DNA of 64,000 nucleotides from Rhizobium sp. CF080 (GTDB lineage Bacteria; Pseudomonadota; Alphaproteobacteria; Rhizobiales; Rhizobiaceae). This document shows positions 8,993-16,659 of this stretch, piece by piece. Below the pieces are notes generated by a model that was given only the letters and a program-made list of their open reading frames with translations, made no database searches and was not told the origin of the DNA. The DNA is taken from assembly GCF_000282095.2 (NCBI RefSeq), contig NZ_AKKC02000011.1:124001-188000 (forward strand), written 5' to 3'. How positions within the stretch are numbered: the stretch's first letter is position 1; each line of letters begins with the position of its first letter. The position numbers and the translations under genes were made by a program.

Positions 8993-9725
8993 TGTTCTCT
9001 CCATCGGCAATCGTTTTGACTTCAAGGCTAATTTCACGGTCGATCAGATCGGCGACGTCGTCCGGATGGTGGAAGACGCCGATCATCGCGACGCCGGCCG
9101 CCTTCAATTCGGCAAGCCGCGAGACCAGCGCGTGCCGGGCGTTCCTGTCGAGCGAGGCGGTGGGCTCATCGAGGAAGAGCAGGCGCTGCGGCAGGATCAG
9201 CGCACGGGCGAGATTGACCTTCTGCTGTTCGCCGCCGGAAAATGTGGAGGGATAGGCGGCCCAGAGCTCCGGCTTGACGCCGAAGGCGGCGAGCCAGCGG
9301 CGGGCTTCCTCAATTGCCTGCGCATAGGAGGTTCCGGCCAGCCGCAGGGGCTCGGCAACCAGTTCCTCGGCGGCGACGCGCGGGCGGGCCTGCAGGAACT
9401 GCGTCACGAAACCGATCTCGCGGCGGCGCAACAGGGCGATATCGACATCGGCCGCCAACGCGAGATCAATGATGCCTTCCCTGGTGTGGTAGAAGGCGTG
9501 GCCGGCACGCGGCAGATAGGATCGGTAGAGCGTGCGCAGCAGCGTCGATTTGCCGGCGCCGTTCTCACCCTTCAACAGGATGAATTCTCCCTCGCGCAGC
9601 TCGAAGCCGACGTTTTCGAAGGCGAACAGCGTGCGGTTGAGGTGATGCATCTCGAAATGCTTGGCCAGGCCCTCGACGGACAGGACGAGCGGGGAGGCGG
9701 ACATCAAAGGCGTGTGCATGTTCAT
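8979..9725 (-). CDS. phnL: C-P lyase system ATP-binding protein PhnL
   Basis: A 248-residue ABC-type ATPase without permease partners. Walker A is GENGAGKST, the signature is FSGGEQQKVNLARAL, and Walker B runs LLFLDEPTASLD. RTLYRSYLPRAGHAFYH is a PhnL-type segment. PhnL associates with the C-P lyase core complex (PhnGHIJ with PhnK) and is needed for phosphonate use. A GAGGAGA site precedes the ATG. It is 12 bases after phnK. Confidence 0.92.
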   Translation of the reverse strand: MNMHTPLMSASPLVLSVEGLAKHFEMHHLNRTLFAFENVGFELREGEFILLKGENGAGKSTLLRTLYRSYLPRAGHAFYHTREGIIDLALAADVDIALLRRREIGFVTQFLQARPRVAAEELVAEPLRLAGTSYAQAIEEARRWLAAFGVKPELWAAYPSTFSGGEQQKVNLARALILPQRLLFLDEPTASLDRNARHALVSRLAELKAAGVAMIGVFHHPDDVADLIDREISLEVKTIADGENNVAE

Positions 9726-9737
9726 GATGCCGTCTCC

Positions 9738-10562
9738 TCAAAGTTTCGCGTGGACGAGCTGCTGCGTGTATTCATGCTGCGGATCCTGGAAGATCTGGTC
9801 GGCGAGACCCTGCTCGACCACATCGCCATTGCGCATCACCATGACACGGTCGGCCATCGTGCGGATGACACCGAGATCGTGGGAGACGATGACCATGGTG
9901 ATTCGCCGTTCGCGCTGCAGCCGCTTCAGCGTATCGAGCACCAGCGCCTGGACGCTGACGTCGAGGCCGGTGGTCGGCTCGTCGAGGAGCAGCAATGCCG
10001 GTTCGAGCGCAATCGCCTTGGCGAGCTGGACGCGCTGCTGCATGCCGCCCGAAAGCTCGGAGGGCCTGGCATCCATGCGGGAGATCGGAAATTCCGAGGC
10101 GTCGAGCGATTCCTTCGCCCTTGCCCGCAGCACCGCGAAACTGCGCTCGCCGGCCATCAGCAGCCGTTCGGCGACATTGCCGCTGCTGGTATTGTTCATC
10201 CGGAGCCCGAGATGCGGGTTCTGGTAGACGATGCCGATATGGCGGGCGCGCAGCATGCGGCGCGAGAAGCGATCGAGCGTGAAGAGGTTGAGGTCTTCCT
10301 GGCCGGGAAGGGCGAGGTGGTATTCGCCCCGGTCCGGCATGTCCTCGAGATTCATCATCCTGAGCAGTGTCGACTTGCCGGAGCCGGATTCGCCGACGAT
10401 GCCGAGCACTTCGCCGGGATAGACGGTGACGTCGACGCCGCGCAGCGCCCGCACGTCGCCAAAGCTCTTTTCGATGCCGGTCATGGTCAGGATCGGGTCT
10501 GCGAGCATCAGCCGCGGCGGCTGGCGTTCCAGCGCTGCGTTCATGGAAGAAGCGGGTGTCAT
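9738..10562 (-). CDS. phnK: C-P lyase system ATP-binding protein PhnK
   Basis: A 274-residue ABC ATPase with Walker A GESGSGKST, signature LSGGMQQRVQLAKAI and Walker B LLLLDEPTTGLDVS. PhnK docks on PhnJ in the known core complex. Its ATG overlaps the phnJ stop (ATGA at 10562-10559); a second in-frame ATG lies six codons in. The canonical motifs suggest it is an active ATPase even though its PhnJ partner is unusual. Confidence 0.92.
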   Translation of the reverse strand: MTPASSMNAALERQPPRLMLADPILTMTGIEKSFGDVRALRGVDVTVYPGEVLGIVGESGSGKSTLLRMMNLEDMPDRGEYHLALPGQEDLNLFTLDRFSRRMLRARHIGIVYQNPHLGLRMNNTSSGNVAERLLMAGERSFAVLRARAKESLDASEFPISRMDARPSELSGGMQQRVQLAKAIALEPALLLLDEPTTGLDVSVQALVLDTLKRLQRERRITMVIVSHDLGVIRTMADRVMVMRNGDVVEQGLADQIFQDPQHEYTQQLVHAKL

Positions 10563-11473
10563 CGTTCGAGCCTGCCTTCGCGGTAGTAGGTTTCGCCGAG
10601 GGTGACCGGTTCACCCTCCTGCCGGCGGATGTGCTTGACGCCGTATTGGCTGTCGGAGACCTCGAAACTCGAGGAGCCGTCGTCCTGCGGCAGTTCGTTC
10701 ATGAAGAACCCGGTGACGCCCGAGCGGTAGCAGGTCTTGTCGGCATGATCCTCGATCCGGTAGGGCACGTCGTCGAAAACGAGCGGTTCGACCCGGGTAT
10801 AGGGTGGCACCGCGTGGATGCGCTTTTCGCGGCCGGCCGAAAGAATGGTCAGGTTGGCGGCCATGTGCATTTTCGGCACGTCCCAGCGGGGGATCGGCGA
10901 GGGGGTCATGACGTGGCGGCCGTTGACCATGCTCGGATAGGACGATCCCTGCATGATGCGGCCGGAGCGGACGAGCTGTTCATAGAGCGTCAGCCAGAGC
11001 TGGCCGTAATCGGCATCGCCGTGCATGATGCGCGCTTCCGACATGTCCGGCTGGACGGGGCGCAGCGGTTCCGGATTGGGGACCTGCAGGACGAGGATCT
11101 GATCCTCGCGCAGCTTTTCTTCCGGAATGCGGTGGCGCGACTGGATGACGTCAGCTTCCATCGTGTCGAGTGTTTCCCTAGCCGAGCTGACACGGCGCAG
11201 GAATTTGCGGATGCTGCTGGCATTGACGGAATCGTCGGCGCCCTGGTCGATCACCTTGACGACCGAGCTGGGCTTCAGGAGCGTCAGCGTCACCTGCAGG
11301 CCGCCGGTTCCCCAGCCGCGGGCGATCGGCACTTCGCGGCTGGCATAGGGGACCTGATAGCCCGGAATGGCGATGGCCTTCAGGATGCGGCGGCGCATCT
11401 CGCGCTTGGCGGACTGGTCGAGGAAGCCGTAGCTGAAGGCTTCCCAGGGTTTGGTCAGTTGATCGAGTTTCAC
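10559..11473 (-). CDS. phnJ: PhnJ-like C-P lyase subunit lacking most signature cysteines
   Basis: A 304-residue PhnJ homologue (E. coli PhnJ is 281). Conserved family stretches include KAIAIPGYQVPY (with the Gly equivalent to Gly32), WGTGGLQ, DQGADDSVNA, IQSRHRIPEEKL, PSPIPRWDVPKM and GREKRIHAVPPYTRVE. In characterised PhnJ, three cysteines (Cys241, 244, 266) hold a 4Fe-4S cluster and Cys272 is catalytic. Here only the first is kept (Cys248). The others are Ser251, Val272 and Gly278, within TCYRSGVTG and FEVSDSQYGVKH. The C-terminal tail has about 26 extra residues. The nucleotide sequence is clean and in frame through this region, so this is not a frameshift artefact. Either the chemistry differs or the protein plays another role. 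Confidence 0.85.
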   Translation of the reverse strand: MKLDQLTKPWEAFSYGFLDQSAKREMRRRILKAIAIPGYQVPYASREVPIARGWGTGGLQVTLTLLKPSSVVKVIDQGADDSVNASSIRKFLRRVSSARETLDTMEADVIQSRHRIPEEKLREDQILVLQVPNPEPLRPVQPDMSEARIMHGDADYGQLWLTLYEQLVRSGRIMQGSSYPSMVNGRHVMTPSPIPRWDVPKMHMAANLTILSAGREKRIHAVPPYTRVEPLVFDDVPYRIEDHADKTCYRSGVTGFFMNELPQDDGSSSFEVSDSQYGVKHIRRQEGEPVTLGETYYREGRLER

Positions 11474-12567
11474 GATATTGCCTTTTCGAGTTCGGCCGGC
11501 TTTGCCGCGCCGGCTGCGGGAGCGCCGGCCTTGTTGGCAGCTTGGTCCGCCTTGACCTTGCGAAGCGCATCGAGGCTCGACTGGAAGGTCACGTAATGCG
11601 GCAGCTTGAAGTGGATGCAGAAGCCCGAGCTCTCGACCGGTTCGGTGTGATAGAGCACGAATTCCTCGTTGGAGGCCGGATGCGGCTTCTCCTGGCTGGA
11701 AGCGAGATCCAGGGAGGCGGCGGCGATCACCTTCACCTCGTTCCAGCCGAAGGTGGCGGAAAATCCGAGCTGCAGGTTCTTGGCCTTGGAGATGATCTCC
11801 GCCTGGCTGACGCGGACGCGGCCGGTGCTGAACAGCGTTCCGCGCGGGTGGCGGATCCGCACCTCGGCCTCGCCGAGCCTGAGTTCGTTGACGGTCGGAT
11901 GGGTATTTCCATACCCGCGCATGGTCGCATAACCCAGCGCCAGGGTCCCGCCGGTATCGGCGCGAGCAAGGCTCTGAAGTTTGTGGGCGCGGCTTGCCGG
12001 GAAGAGCAGCGGCTCGCGGGTGACGTCCGGGATTTCGTCGAGCAGTACGTGTTCGGCGGGCGGATCGGCGATCAACCCCTGCGCCTTCTGCCAGTCGGCG
12101 AGCGAAGGCTGCGTCGCCGGGGCTGGAGTGTTCGCCAGTTCCACGGCTTCGGGAACGAAATCCTCGCCGCTCAGTACCCCAACGTTCAGAAGCCGGTGCG
12201 AGTAGTCGAGCGTTGGCCCGAGAATCTGGCCGCCGGGAATATCCTTGAAGGCGGCAGAGATGCGGCGGACGGTGAAAAGCTCGTCCTGCCGGACCGGTTC
12301 GGCGATCGTTATCCGCGGCTGGGTGGTGCGGTAGGCGCGTAGCAGCAGCACGGCTTCATAGAGATCGCCGCCGGATTGGGCCAGCGCCAGTGCGGCCAGT
12401 TCCGGGGCGTAGAGCGAGGCTTCGCCCATCACCCGGTCGAGCAGATAGGGCAGGCTCTCGGCGATCGCGTCGACGCGTGCCTTGTCGATCCGCCCGAGAT
12501 CTTCCCGGTAGAGCCGTTCGGACTGTTCGATCGCGCGTTCGCCGCCGCGCGTTGCAACATAGGCCAT
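11470..12567 (-). CDS. phnI: C-P lyase core subunit PhnI (divergent)
   Basis: A 365-residue PhnI homologue. PhnI with PhnG/H/L attaches methylphosphonate to the ribose of ATP. Conserved stretches are LLLRAYRTTQPR, RRISAAFKDIPGGQILGPT and RGYGNTHPTVNELR. The zinc-site segment HFKLPHYVTFQ keeps both histidines (H319, H324, matching E. coli H328/H333). The middle region (about residues 235-290) differs strongly from the canonical FTRGYGLVFG-type block, and the C-terminus ends in an Ala-rich tail. It overlaps phnJ by 4 bases and phnH by 1. Confidence 0.9.
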   Translation of the reverse strand: MAYVATRGGERAIEQSERLYREDLGRIDKARVDAIAESLPYLLDRVMGEASLYAPELAALALAQSGGDLYEAVLLLRAYRTTQPRITIAEPVRQDELFTVRRISAAFKDIPGGQILGPTLDYSHRLLNVGVLSGEDFVPEAVELANTPAPATQPSLADWQKAQGLIADPPAEHVLLDEIPDVTREPLLFPASRAHKLQSLARADTGGTLALGYATMRGYGNTHPTVNELRLGEAEVRIRHPRGTLFSTGRVRVSQAEIISKAKNLQLGFSATFGWNEVKVIAAASLDLASSQEKPHPASNEEFVLYHTEPVESSGFCIHFKLPHYVTFQSSLDALRKVKADQAANKAGAPAAGAAKPAELEKAIS

Positions 12568-13124
12568 CAGAGCACCTCGATTTCGGTTGAACGGGGAAAA
12601 CCGACCAGTCGGTCGCCATCGGTAAGGTAGAGGTCCCAGCCGAGCGGATAACGGGCGGCTTTGCTGCGCAGGGCCCAGAACGAGGGATCGACGCCGCCGA
12701 TCGCGATATCGAGCGAACCGTTGACGCCGGGGCCGGAGAGCCTGAGCCGAGTACCGGAGCCGGTGGCCCCGCCGATGACCGCCGGCGCAAAAATGGTCGC
12801 CGAGGCATCCGGATAGAGGAGGTTGCCGACAAGCAGGTCCGAAAGGTCAGAAAATTGCAGGCCGTTTTCGAGCGAGATGAAGACATATTCGGCTTCGGCG
12901 ATCGGCACGGCCTGCGCTCCGGTCGCGGCGATTCCCTCCTTGAGCGCCTCATCGCAACAGAAGAAGGTGCATTCGCGGTCGAGCAGGCTTTCGGCGAGCG
13001 CGAGCATGCCGGGAAATGCCAGGGTCTGGACCAGGCCCGGACGGGCAAGGCCCCACATCAGGGCGTCGAACGTGGCATTGGCACGGATGTCCTCCGCTGT
13101 CGGAACAAGCAGGGTCTGCGTCAT
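12567..13124 (-). CDS. phnH: C-P lyase core subunit PhnH
   Basis: A 185-residue PhnH homologue. The N-terminal part is ANATFDALMWGLARPG, and the C-terminal half has SGPGVNGSLDIAIGGVD and ARYPLGWDLYLTDGDRLVGFPR, the usual PhnH end. PhnH is a non-catalytic, PLP-transferase-like subunit of the PhnGHIJ core. It overlaps phnI and phnG by one base each, so expression is translationally coupled. Confidence 0.9.
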   Translation of the reverse strand: MTQTLLVPTAEDIRANATFDALMWGLARPGLVQTLAFPGMLALAESLLDRECTFFCCDEALKEGIAATGAQAVPIAEAEYVFISLENGLQFSDLSDLLVGNLLYPDASATIFAPAVIGGATGSGTRLRLSGPGVNGSLDIAIGGVDPSFWALRSKAARYPLGWDLYLTDGDRLVGFPRSTEIEVL

Positions 13125-13585
13125 CAGAAGGTCTCCATGCGCACGCGGGTGGACTCGACCTTGCGCAGCCGGGTCTCGTCGGCCTGCGCCTGCAGCCGTT
13201 GCTCGTCGGCGAGGAAAGTCCGGATTTCAGCAAGGCCGATGCCGGCAGCCATGCAGGCGTCGATGACGGCCATGGCCATCGACTGTTCGAGGTCGCGGCC
13301 GATGACGGCGCCATACCCTTCGACGCCTCGTTCCGGCAGACGGATATGAGCCTCGGACATCAGCACTTCGCCGAGATGGAAAGCCGTGTTCTGAACAGTA
13401 TCGACATAGGGCAGCATCGCCAGGCCGGTGCGGCTGACGGCAACTTCGATCGGTCCGAGTTCATCGATATGGGTTTCCGCGAATGCCTTGATCGCTTCGG
13501 GGCGCGAGCGCGCCAATATGTCGAGCGCTGCGGCGTGGCTGAAGCCGTCCGCCGAGGCGCTTGTCTCGGGTGTCTCAATCATCAT
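13124..13585 (-). CDS. phnG: C-P lyase core subunit PhnG (divergent)
   Basis: A 153-residue PhnG homologue, recognised by TGLAMLPYVDTVQNTAFHLGE, GYGAVIGRDLEQSMAMAVID and the basic C-terminus with STRVRMETF. The usual GRD-K segment is GRDLEQS here, so this subunit is also off the canonical pattern. The start MMIE (ATG at 13585) has an AAAGGA site. It overlaps the end of phnF by 11 bases; the longer frame to 13771 would run deep into phnF. Confidence 0.88.
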   Translation of the reverse strand: MMIETPETSASADGFSHAAALDILARSRPEAIKAFAETHIDELGPIEVAVSRTGLAMLPYVDTVQNTAFHLGEVLMSEAHIRLPERGVEGYGAVIGRDLEQSMAMAVIDACMAAGIGLAEIRTFLADEQRLQAQADETRLRKVESTRVRMETF

Positions 13586-14387
13586 GTTGTCCTTTCGCGG
13601 ATCCCGTCGGCGGCTGGTCCGGGAGCTCATTCTCGATGGTGAATTGCACCCGTTCGCCGGCCCAAACCGTCTCGGAATAGGCGATCGGGCGGCCTTCCAT
13701 GTCGACGTCGGTCTTCTGGACCACCAGAACGGGTTGTTGCGGAGACTGGGCGAGAAGCTGAGCTTCCTCACCGATGGGGCGGCGGGTGAGGATGGTCGTG
13801 GTCTGGCGCAGATAGTCGGGGATGCCGAAGGCGGCGTAGATCAGAGTGACCGACTCGCCCGCGCGGCGGCGCAGGTGCATGTTCGGGAAGCGCTCTGCGG
13901 GATGGTAGGAATGGCCGAGGCTGATCGGCACGTCATCGGCAAAACCGCGCCGGACGATCATGTAAACCTTGGCGCCGGCCTCCAGTTCGAGGGCTGCGGC
14001 GACGGCCGGCGGTGCGACGATTTCGGCTTCCGTGACCGGCTGTCCGGACGGAGTGCGGCCCTGATCGAGCAGGTTCTTCCGGAAACGGGTCCGGCGGGCG
14101 ATGTTGTAGGTGATGACCGAATGTTCTTCGACGAAGGTGCCGCGGCCCTGTTCGACACGGATTTTCCCGGCCGCTGCCAGTTCCGAGATGGCGCGCCGGA
14201 CGCTGTGGCGGCCGACGTTGAACTGGTCCATCAATTCGGTTTCGGTTGGCAGGCGGTCGCCGGGCGAGAGCGTTCCCGAGGCGATGCCGAGGCTGATCTC
14301 CCGTTCGACGAGTTGCCACTGGCCGGAGCGCGCCTTCATGAGGGCCGGATCTTGATCCTGTATCATTCGGATGAATCCCAAATTCAT
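13575..14387 (-). CDS. phnF: GntR/HutC-family regulator PhnF
   Basis: A 270-residue regulator. An N-terminal GntR winged helix (GDRLPTETELMDQFNVGRHS, then RRAISELAAAGKIRVEQGRG) is followed by a UTRA ligand-binding domain (for example RYMIV-type core, SYHPAERFPNM). PhnF proteins usually repress phn genes. Candidate starts are 14387, 14366 and 14339. None has a strong ribosome site, and the first two lie inside the tandem palindromes at 14363-14395, so the shorter protein from 14339 is possible. Confidence 0.88.
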   Translation of the reverse strand: MNLGFIRMIQDQDPALMKARSGQWQLVEREISLGIASGTLSPGDRLPTETELMDQFNVGRHSVRRAISELAAAGKIRVEQGRGTFVEEHSVITYNIARRTRFRKNLLDQGRTPSGQPVTEAEIVAPPAVAAALELEAGAKVYMIVRRGFADDVPISLGHSYHPAERFPNMHLRRRAGESVTLIYAAFGIPDYLRQTTTILTRRPIGEEAQLLAQSPQQPVLVVQKTDVDMEGRPIAYSETVWAGERVQFTIENELPDQPPTGSAKGQHDD

Positions 14388-14395
14388 TCGGATGA
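14363..14395. promoter_or_regulatory. Tandem palindromic operator candidates (PhnF autoregulation)
   Basis: TCATTCGGATGA occurs at 14363-14374 and again at 14384-14395. Each copy is a TCAT-N4-ATGA palindrome, and the centres are 21 bases apart (two helical turns, same face). They sit at the start of phnF, as expected for a GntR-family self-operator. Binding by PhnF is inferred. Confidence 0.55.
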
Positions 14396-14414
14396 CTTTT
14401 TATAGCGGAGCGCG

Positions 14415-14432
14415 GTGACAGTTTTATGTAGC
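14415..14432 (-). promoter_or_regulatory. Pho box upstream of phnF-phnGHIJKLM
   Basis: Minus-strand GCTACATAAAACTGTCAC matches the PhoB consensus at 14 of 18 positions, with the downstream half ATAAAACTGTCAC intact as in the phnC box. A TATAAAA stretch lies about 10 bases closer to the gene. Phosphate-starvation control is the natural inference. Confidence 0.65.
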
Positions 14433-14601
14433 GGCCGCCGGTGGTGGCCCGATTTGCCGAATTGTTAGCGTGGGTCCGCAGAGCTTTGAACGGAGTCCGT
14501 GCTCGTCGCGGATTGTGATCCGTTTGGGATTGAATTACGGATCGGCCAGATGGTTCGGTTCGCTTAGAGGCCGGGTGCTGGCGAGCTTGTTGCGGATAAG
14601 C

Positions 14602-14668
14602 GGAGTACCGAAAAATCCTCGGCAAAGCGCTGGTATCTTCGGCTCCTTGGCGAGATCATATCGCCTTT
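14602..14668 (+). other. Two adjacent hairpins, possible small RNA or terminator
   Basis: The stretch 14388-14710 has no convincing gene. Within it, GGAG-ta-CCGAA (14602-14612) pairs with TTCGG-CTCC (14638-14646). Next, GGCGA (14649-14653) pairs with TCGCC (14661-14665) and is followed by TTTC. This could be a short structured RNA with a weak terminator. No known family is recognised. Confidence 0.25.
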
Positions 14669-14710
14669 CAGGCGGCGCACGCGATGTGTACCGTGTCCGC
14701 CCTTCTTCGC

Positions 14711-14947
14711 TCAGTCCTTGTCGTTCATCGCCGCACGAAGCGTGTCGTTGATGCGGTCCTGCCAGCCGGGACCATCCTCCTGAAAATGGGCGAGCACGTC
14801 GCTGTCGAGCTTCAGGGACACGAGCTCCTTGACACTCGGTGGTGCGCGCCGCTCGACGGCGGGGGCAGGGGCTGCCTTCTTGGCCGGCGCAAACAGAGCC
14901 TCTGCGGCCTCGAGCGGATTGACGGGCCGGCGCGGGGGACGTGTCAT
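14711..14947 (-). CDS. BrnA-like antitoxin (orphan)
   Basis: A 78-residue protein whose C-terminal half, VSLKLDSDVLAHFQEDGPGW then QDRINDTLRAAM, matches the ribbon-helix-helix domain of BrnA antitoxins. The N-terminus is Pro/Ala-rich. The ATG at 14947 has a GGAG site 6 bases away and is preferred over the longer frame to 14980. No brnT toxin gene is seen next to it, although brnT normally lies just upstream. It may be a solitary regulator. Confidence 0.7.
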   Translation of the reverse strand: MTRPPRRPVNPLEAAEALFAPAKKAAPAPAVERRAPPSVKELVSLKLDSDVLAHFQEDGPGWQDRINDTLRAAMNDKD

Positions 14948-15309
14948 GATTATCTCCGTAGTCAAAGCGGGCGTGCTCATCGTCGCAGCTCAGGTCTGTA
15001 AACGTGGCTCCCTGTTCGAACTATCAGTAAGCCTGGTGAAATAGCAATCACGGAGCAGGGCGCTCAGAGGGAAGGGGCATCACCAATCGGGGCATGTGGG
15101 CCGCACTGGCATCCGCGAACCTCGGAAACGGGCTATGGGATTTCCGGTCTTGGTCGTATAACCGTGCTCGATCCCGAGAACGCTCTTCCGCGCACGCCAG
15201 TTGACACGCGCGATCTCCGCTGATCGTCCGCAGGATCAGTACTGTTCCACTGGCCTCGGTCAGAGTCCGAAGTCCTGAAACCCATCCGTCTCACCCAAGG
15301 AGAACGACC
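14948..15309. other. Intergenic region without a recognisable gene
   Basis: No supported coding frame was found. A TTGACA hexamer at 15201-15206 could be a -35 element for dps, but no clear -10 follows at standard spacing. An AAGGAGA ribosome site precedes dps. Confidence 0.4.
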
Positions 15310-15828
15310 ATGGACCGCACTGCAGTTGAAAGCCGCCGCAAGGCATCGTTGAACACCCCGTCAGATCTGCCCTCCAACGCCACCACCGATATTGCCGGTG
15401 CGCTTGCGGCGCTGCTTGCGGATACGTTTGCGCTTTACCTCAAAACCAAGAATTTTCACTGGCATATGAGCGGTCCGCATTTTCGCGATTACCACGTGAT
15501 GCTCGACGAACAGGGCGAGCAGATTTTTGCCATGACCGACGCGATTGCCGAACGTGCGCGCAAGATCGGCGGCACGACCATCCGTTCGATCGGCCATATC
15601 GGCCGTCTGCAGCGCCTTCTCGACAACGACGCCGATTTCGTCACTCCGCGCGACATGCTCGCCGAGCTGAAGGACGACAATCAGCAGCTCGTCTCGTTCC
15701 TGCGCCAGGCCCACGAAGTCTGCGCCGAACATAACGACGTGGCCACCACGAGCCTGCTGGAAGTCTGGATCGACGAGACGGAACGCCGCGCCTGGTTCCT
15801 GTTCGAGACGACGCGCGACGCCGAATAG
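15310..15828 (+). CDS. dps: Dps-family ferritin-like DNA-protection protein
   Basis: A 172-residue Dps/bacterioferritin-like protein. It forms a dodecamer that oxidises and stores iron and shields DNA in starvation or oxidative stress. The ferroxidase signature KTKNFHWHMSGPHFRDYH followed by MLDEQGEQ is clear. The N-terminal ~25 residues are hydrophilic and basic, as in DNA-binding Dps. A strong AAGGAG site precedes the ATG and a hairpin terminator follows. Confidence 0.93.
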   Translation: MDRTAVESRRKASLNTPSDLPSNATTDIAGALAALLADTFALYLKTKNFHWHMSGPHFRDYHVMLDEQGEQIFAMTDAIAERARKIGGTTIRSIGHIGRLQRLLDNDADFVTPRDMLAELKDDNQQLVSFLRQAHEVCAEHNDVATTSLLEVWIDETERRAWFLFETTRDAE

Positions 15829-15860
15829 GTCGTTCGGCAATCGAGATCTATCAAGGAATA

Positions 15861-15888
15861 TCAGCGGCAGCGGTATCGCTGCCGCTGA
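15861..15888 (+). terminator. Perfect hairpin after dps
   Basis: TCAGCGGCAGCG, a GTAT loop and CGCTGCCGCTGA form a 12-bp perfect stem. Only a short TTGT follows, so termination efficiency is uncertain. It lies 33 bases after the dps stop. Confidence 0.6.
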
Positions 15889-15938
15889 TTGTCGCGATCA
15901 CCATCTCATTCATCGTTCAAAACCGGTACGGGCATTTC

Positions 15939-16328
15939 ATGTTTCAGGATTTCTCTTCCATCATCCAGCGTTTCGGTGTCGGCAGCCGAGGAAGTTCGGC
16001 TGTCGTGCATCAAGGCACCGGTTATTTCGCCGTGACGCCTCAATCGCCCTATGACGGTGATCTGAGCGTCGCCGAACAGACCCGGCAACTGCTCGCCAAG
16101 GCCGAAATGCGGCTTGCCGAGATCGGCAGCGCCAAGCAGGGCCTGATCTTCTGCGCGATCATGTTGGCGGACATGGACGGCTATGCCGAAATGAACGAGG
16201 TCTGGGACGCCTGGGTTTCGGGCATGGCCCCGCCCGCCCGGGCCTGTTTCGAGGCGCGGCTTGCCAATCCCAACCTCAAGGTCGAGATGATCATGGTGTG
16301 CGCTGCGGCATCGGCCAGCGCGAAATAG
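15939..16328 (+). CDS. RidA/YjgF-family protein
   Basis: A 129-residue protein of the RidA (YjgF/YER057c) superfamily. The pattern AVVHQGTGYFAV...AEQTRQLLAKAEMRLAEIGS...GYAEMNEVWDAW...PPARACFEARL is typical. The arginine in PPARACFEA matches the residue RidA uses for 2-aminoacrylate deamination. The pathway here is unknown; neighbours (dps, DUF1127) suggest a stress setting. No strong ribosome site is seen, so the exact start is less sure. Confidence 0.85.
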   Translation: MFQDFSSIIQRFGVGSRGSSAVVHQGTGYFAVTPQSPYDGDLSVAEQTRQLLAKAEMRLAEIGSAKQGLIFCAIMLADMDGYAEMNEVWDAWVSGMAPPARACFEARLANPNLKVEMIMVCAAASASAK

Positions 16329-16485
16329 CAGGCACATTTGCAAGACCCTTGCGCATCTTGCATGGGTGCCGTGAGGCTTTGTCGCTTTTCCAGGCAGGTG
16401 GGGAGGACTATATCCCTGTCATCGAACGACGCCGGAGCCAAGAACGGTTGCTGACGTCAGACAGTCTCAGGAAAGGGACCCGATC

Positions 16486-16632
16486 ATGAACGTAGCACGC
16501 TCTTTCAACAACTGGCGCAAGTATCGTCAGACCGTCACCGAACTCGGCCGTATGACCAGCCGCGAACTGCAGGACCTCGGCATCGACCGCGCCGATATCC
16601 GCAACGTTGCCCGTGCAGCCATCGGTCGCTGA
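16486..16632 (+). CDS. DUF1127 small basic protein
   Basis: A 48-residue Arg-rich protein, MNVARSFNNWRKYRQTV... with the DUF1127 core TSRELQDLGIDRADI and C-terminal VARAAIGR. In Rhodobacter a DUF1127 protein (CcaF1, from RSP_6037) is an RNA-binding protein co-transcribed with cuckoo sRNAs. Here too CCUCCUCCC hairpins follow (16817-16971), which supports the same arrangement. A GAAAGGGAC site precedes the ATG. Confidence 0.9.
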   Translation: MNVARSFNNWRKYRQTVTELGRMTSRELQDLGIDRADIRNVARAAIGR

Positions 16633-16659
16633 CCGCGATATTTATGCATGGAATTGCAA

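Noticed and set aside
8721..10586. Long plus-strand frame (621 codons) opposite phnK/phnL/phnM
   Set aside because: It is antisense to three well-conserved genes and shows no domain; long antisense frames are expected in GC-rich DNA.
10559..11473. Sequencing frameshift as the cause of the missing PhnJ cysteines
   Set aside because: Family residues on both sides (TCYRSGVTG, FEVSDSQYG, then an orderly tail) stay in one frame, and the stop overlaps phnK neatly.
14470..14751. Plus-strand frame of 93 codons
   Set aside because: It overlaps the BrnA-like gene in antisense, has no ribosome site and no similarity to known proteins.
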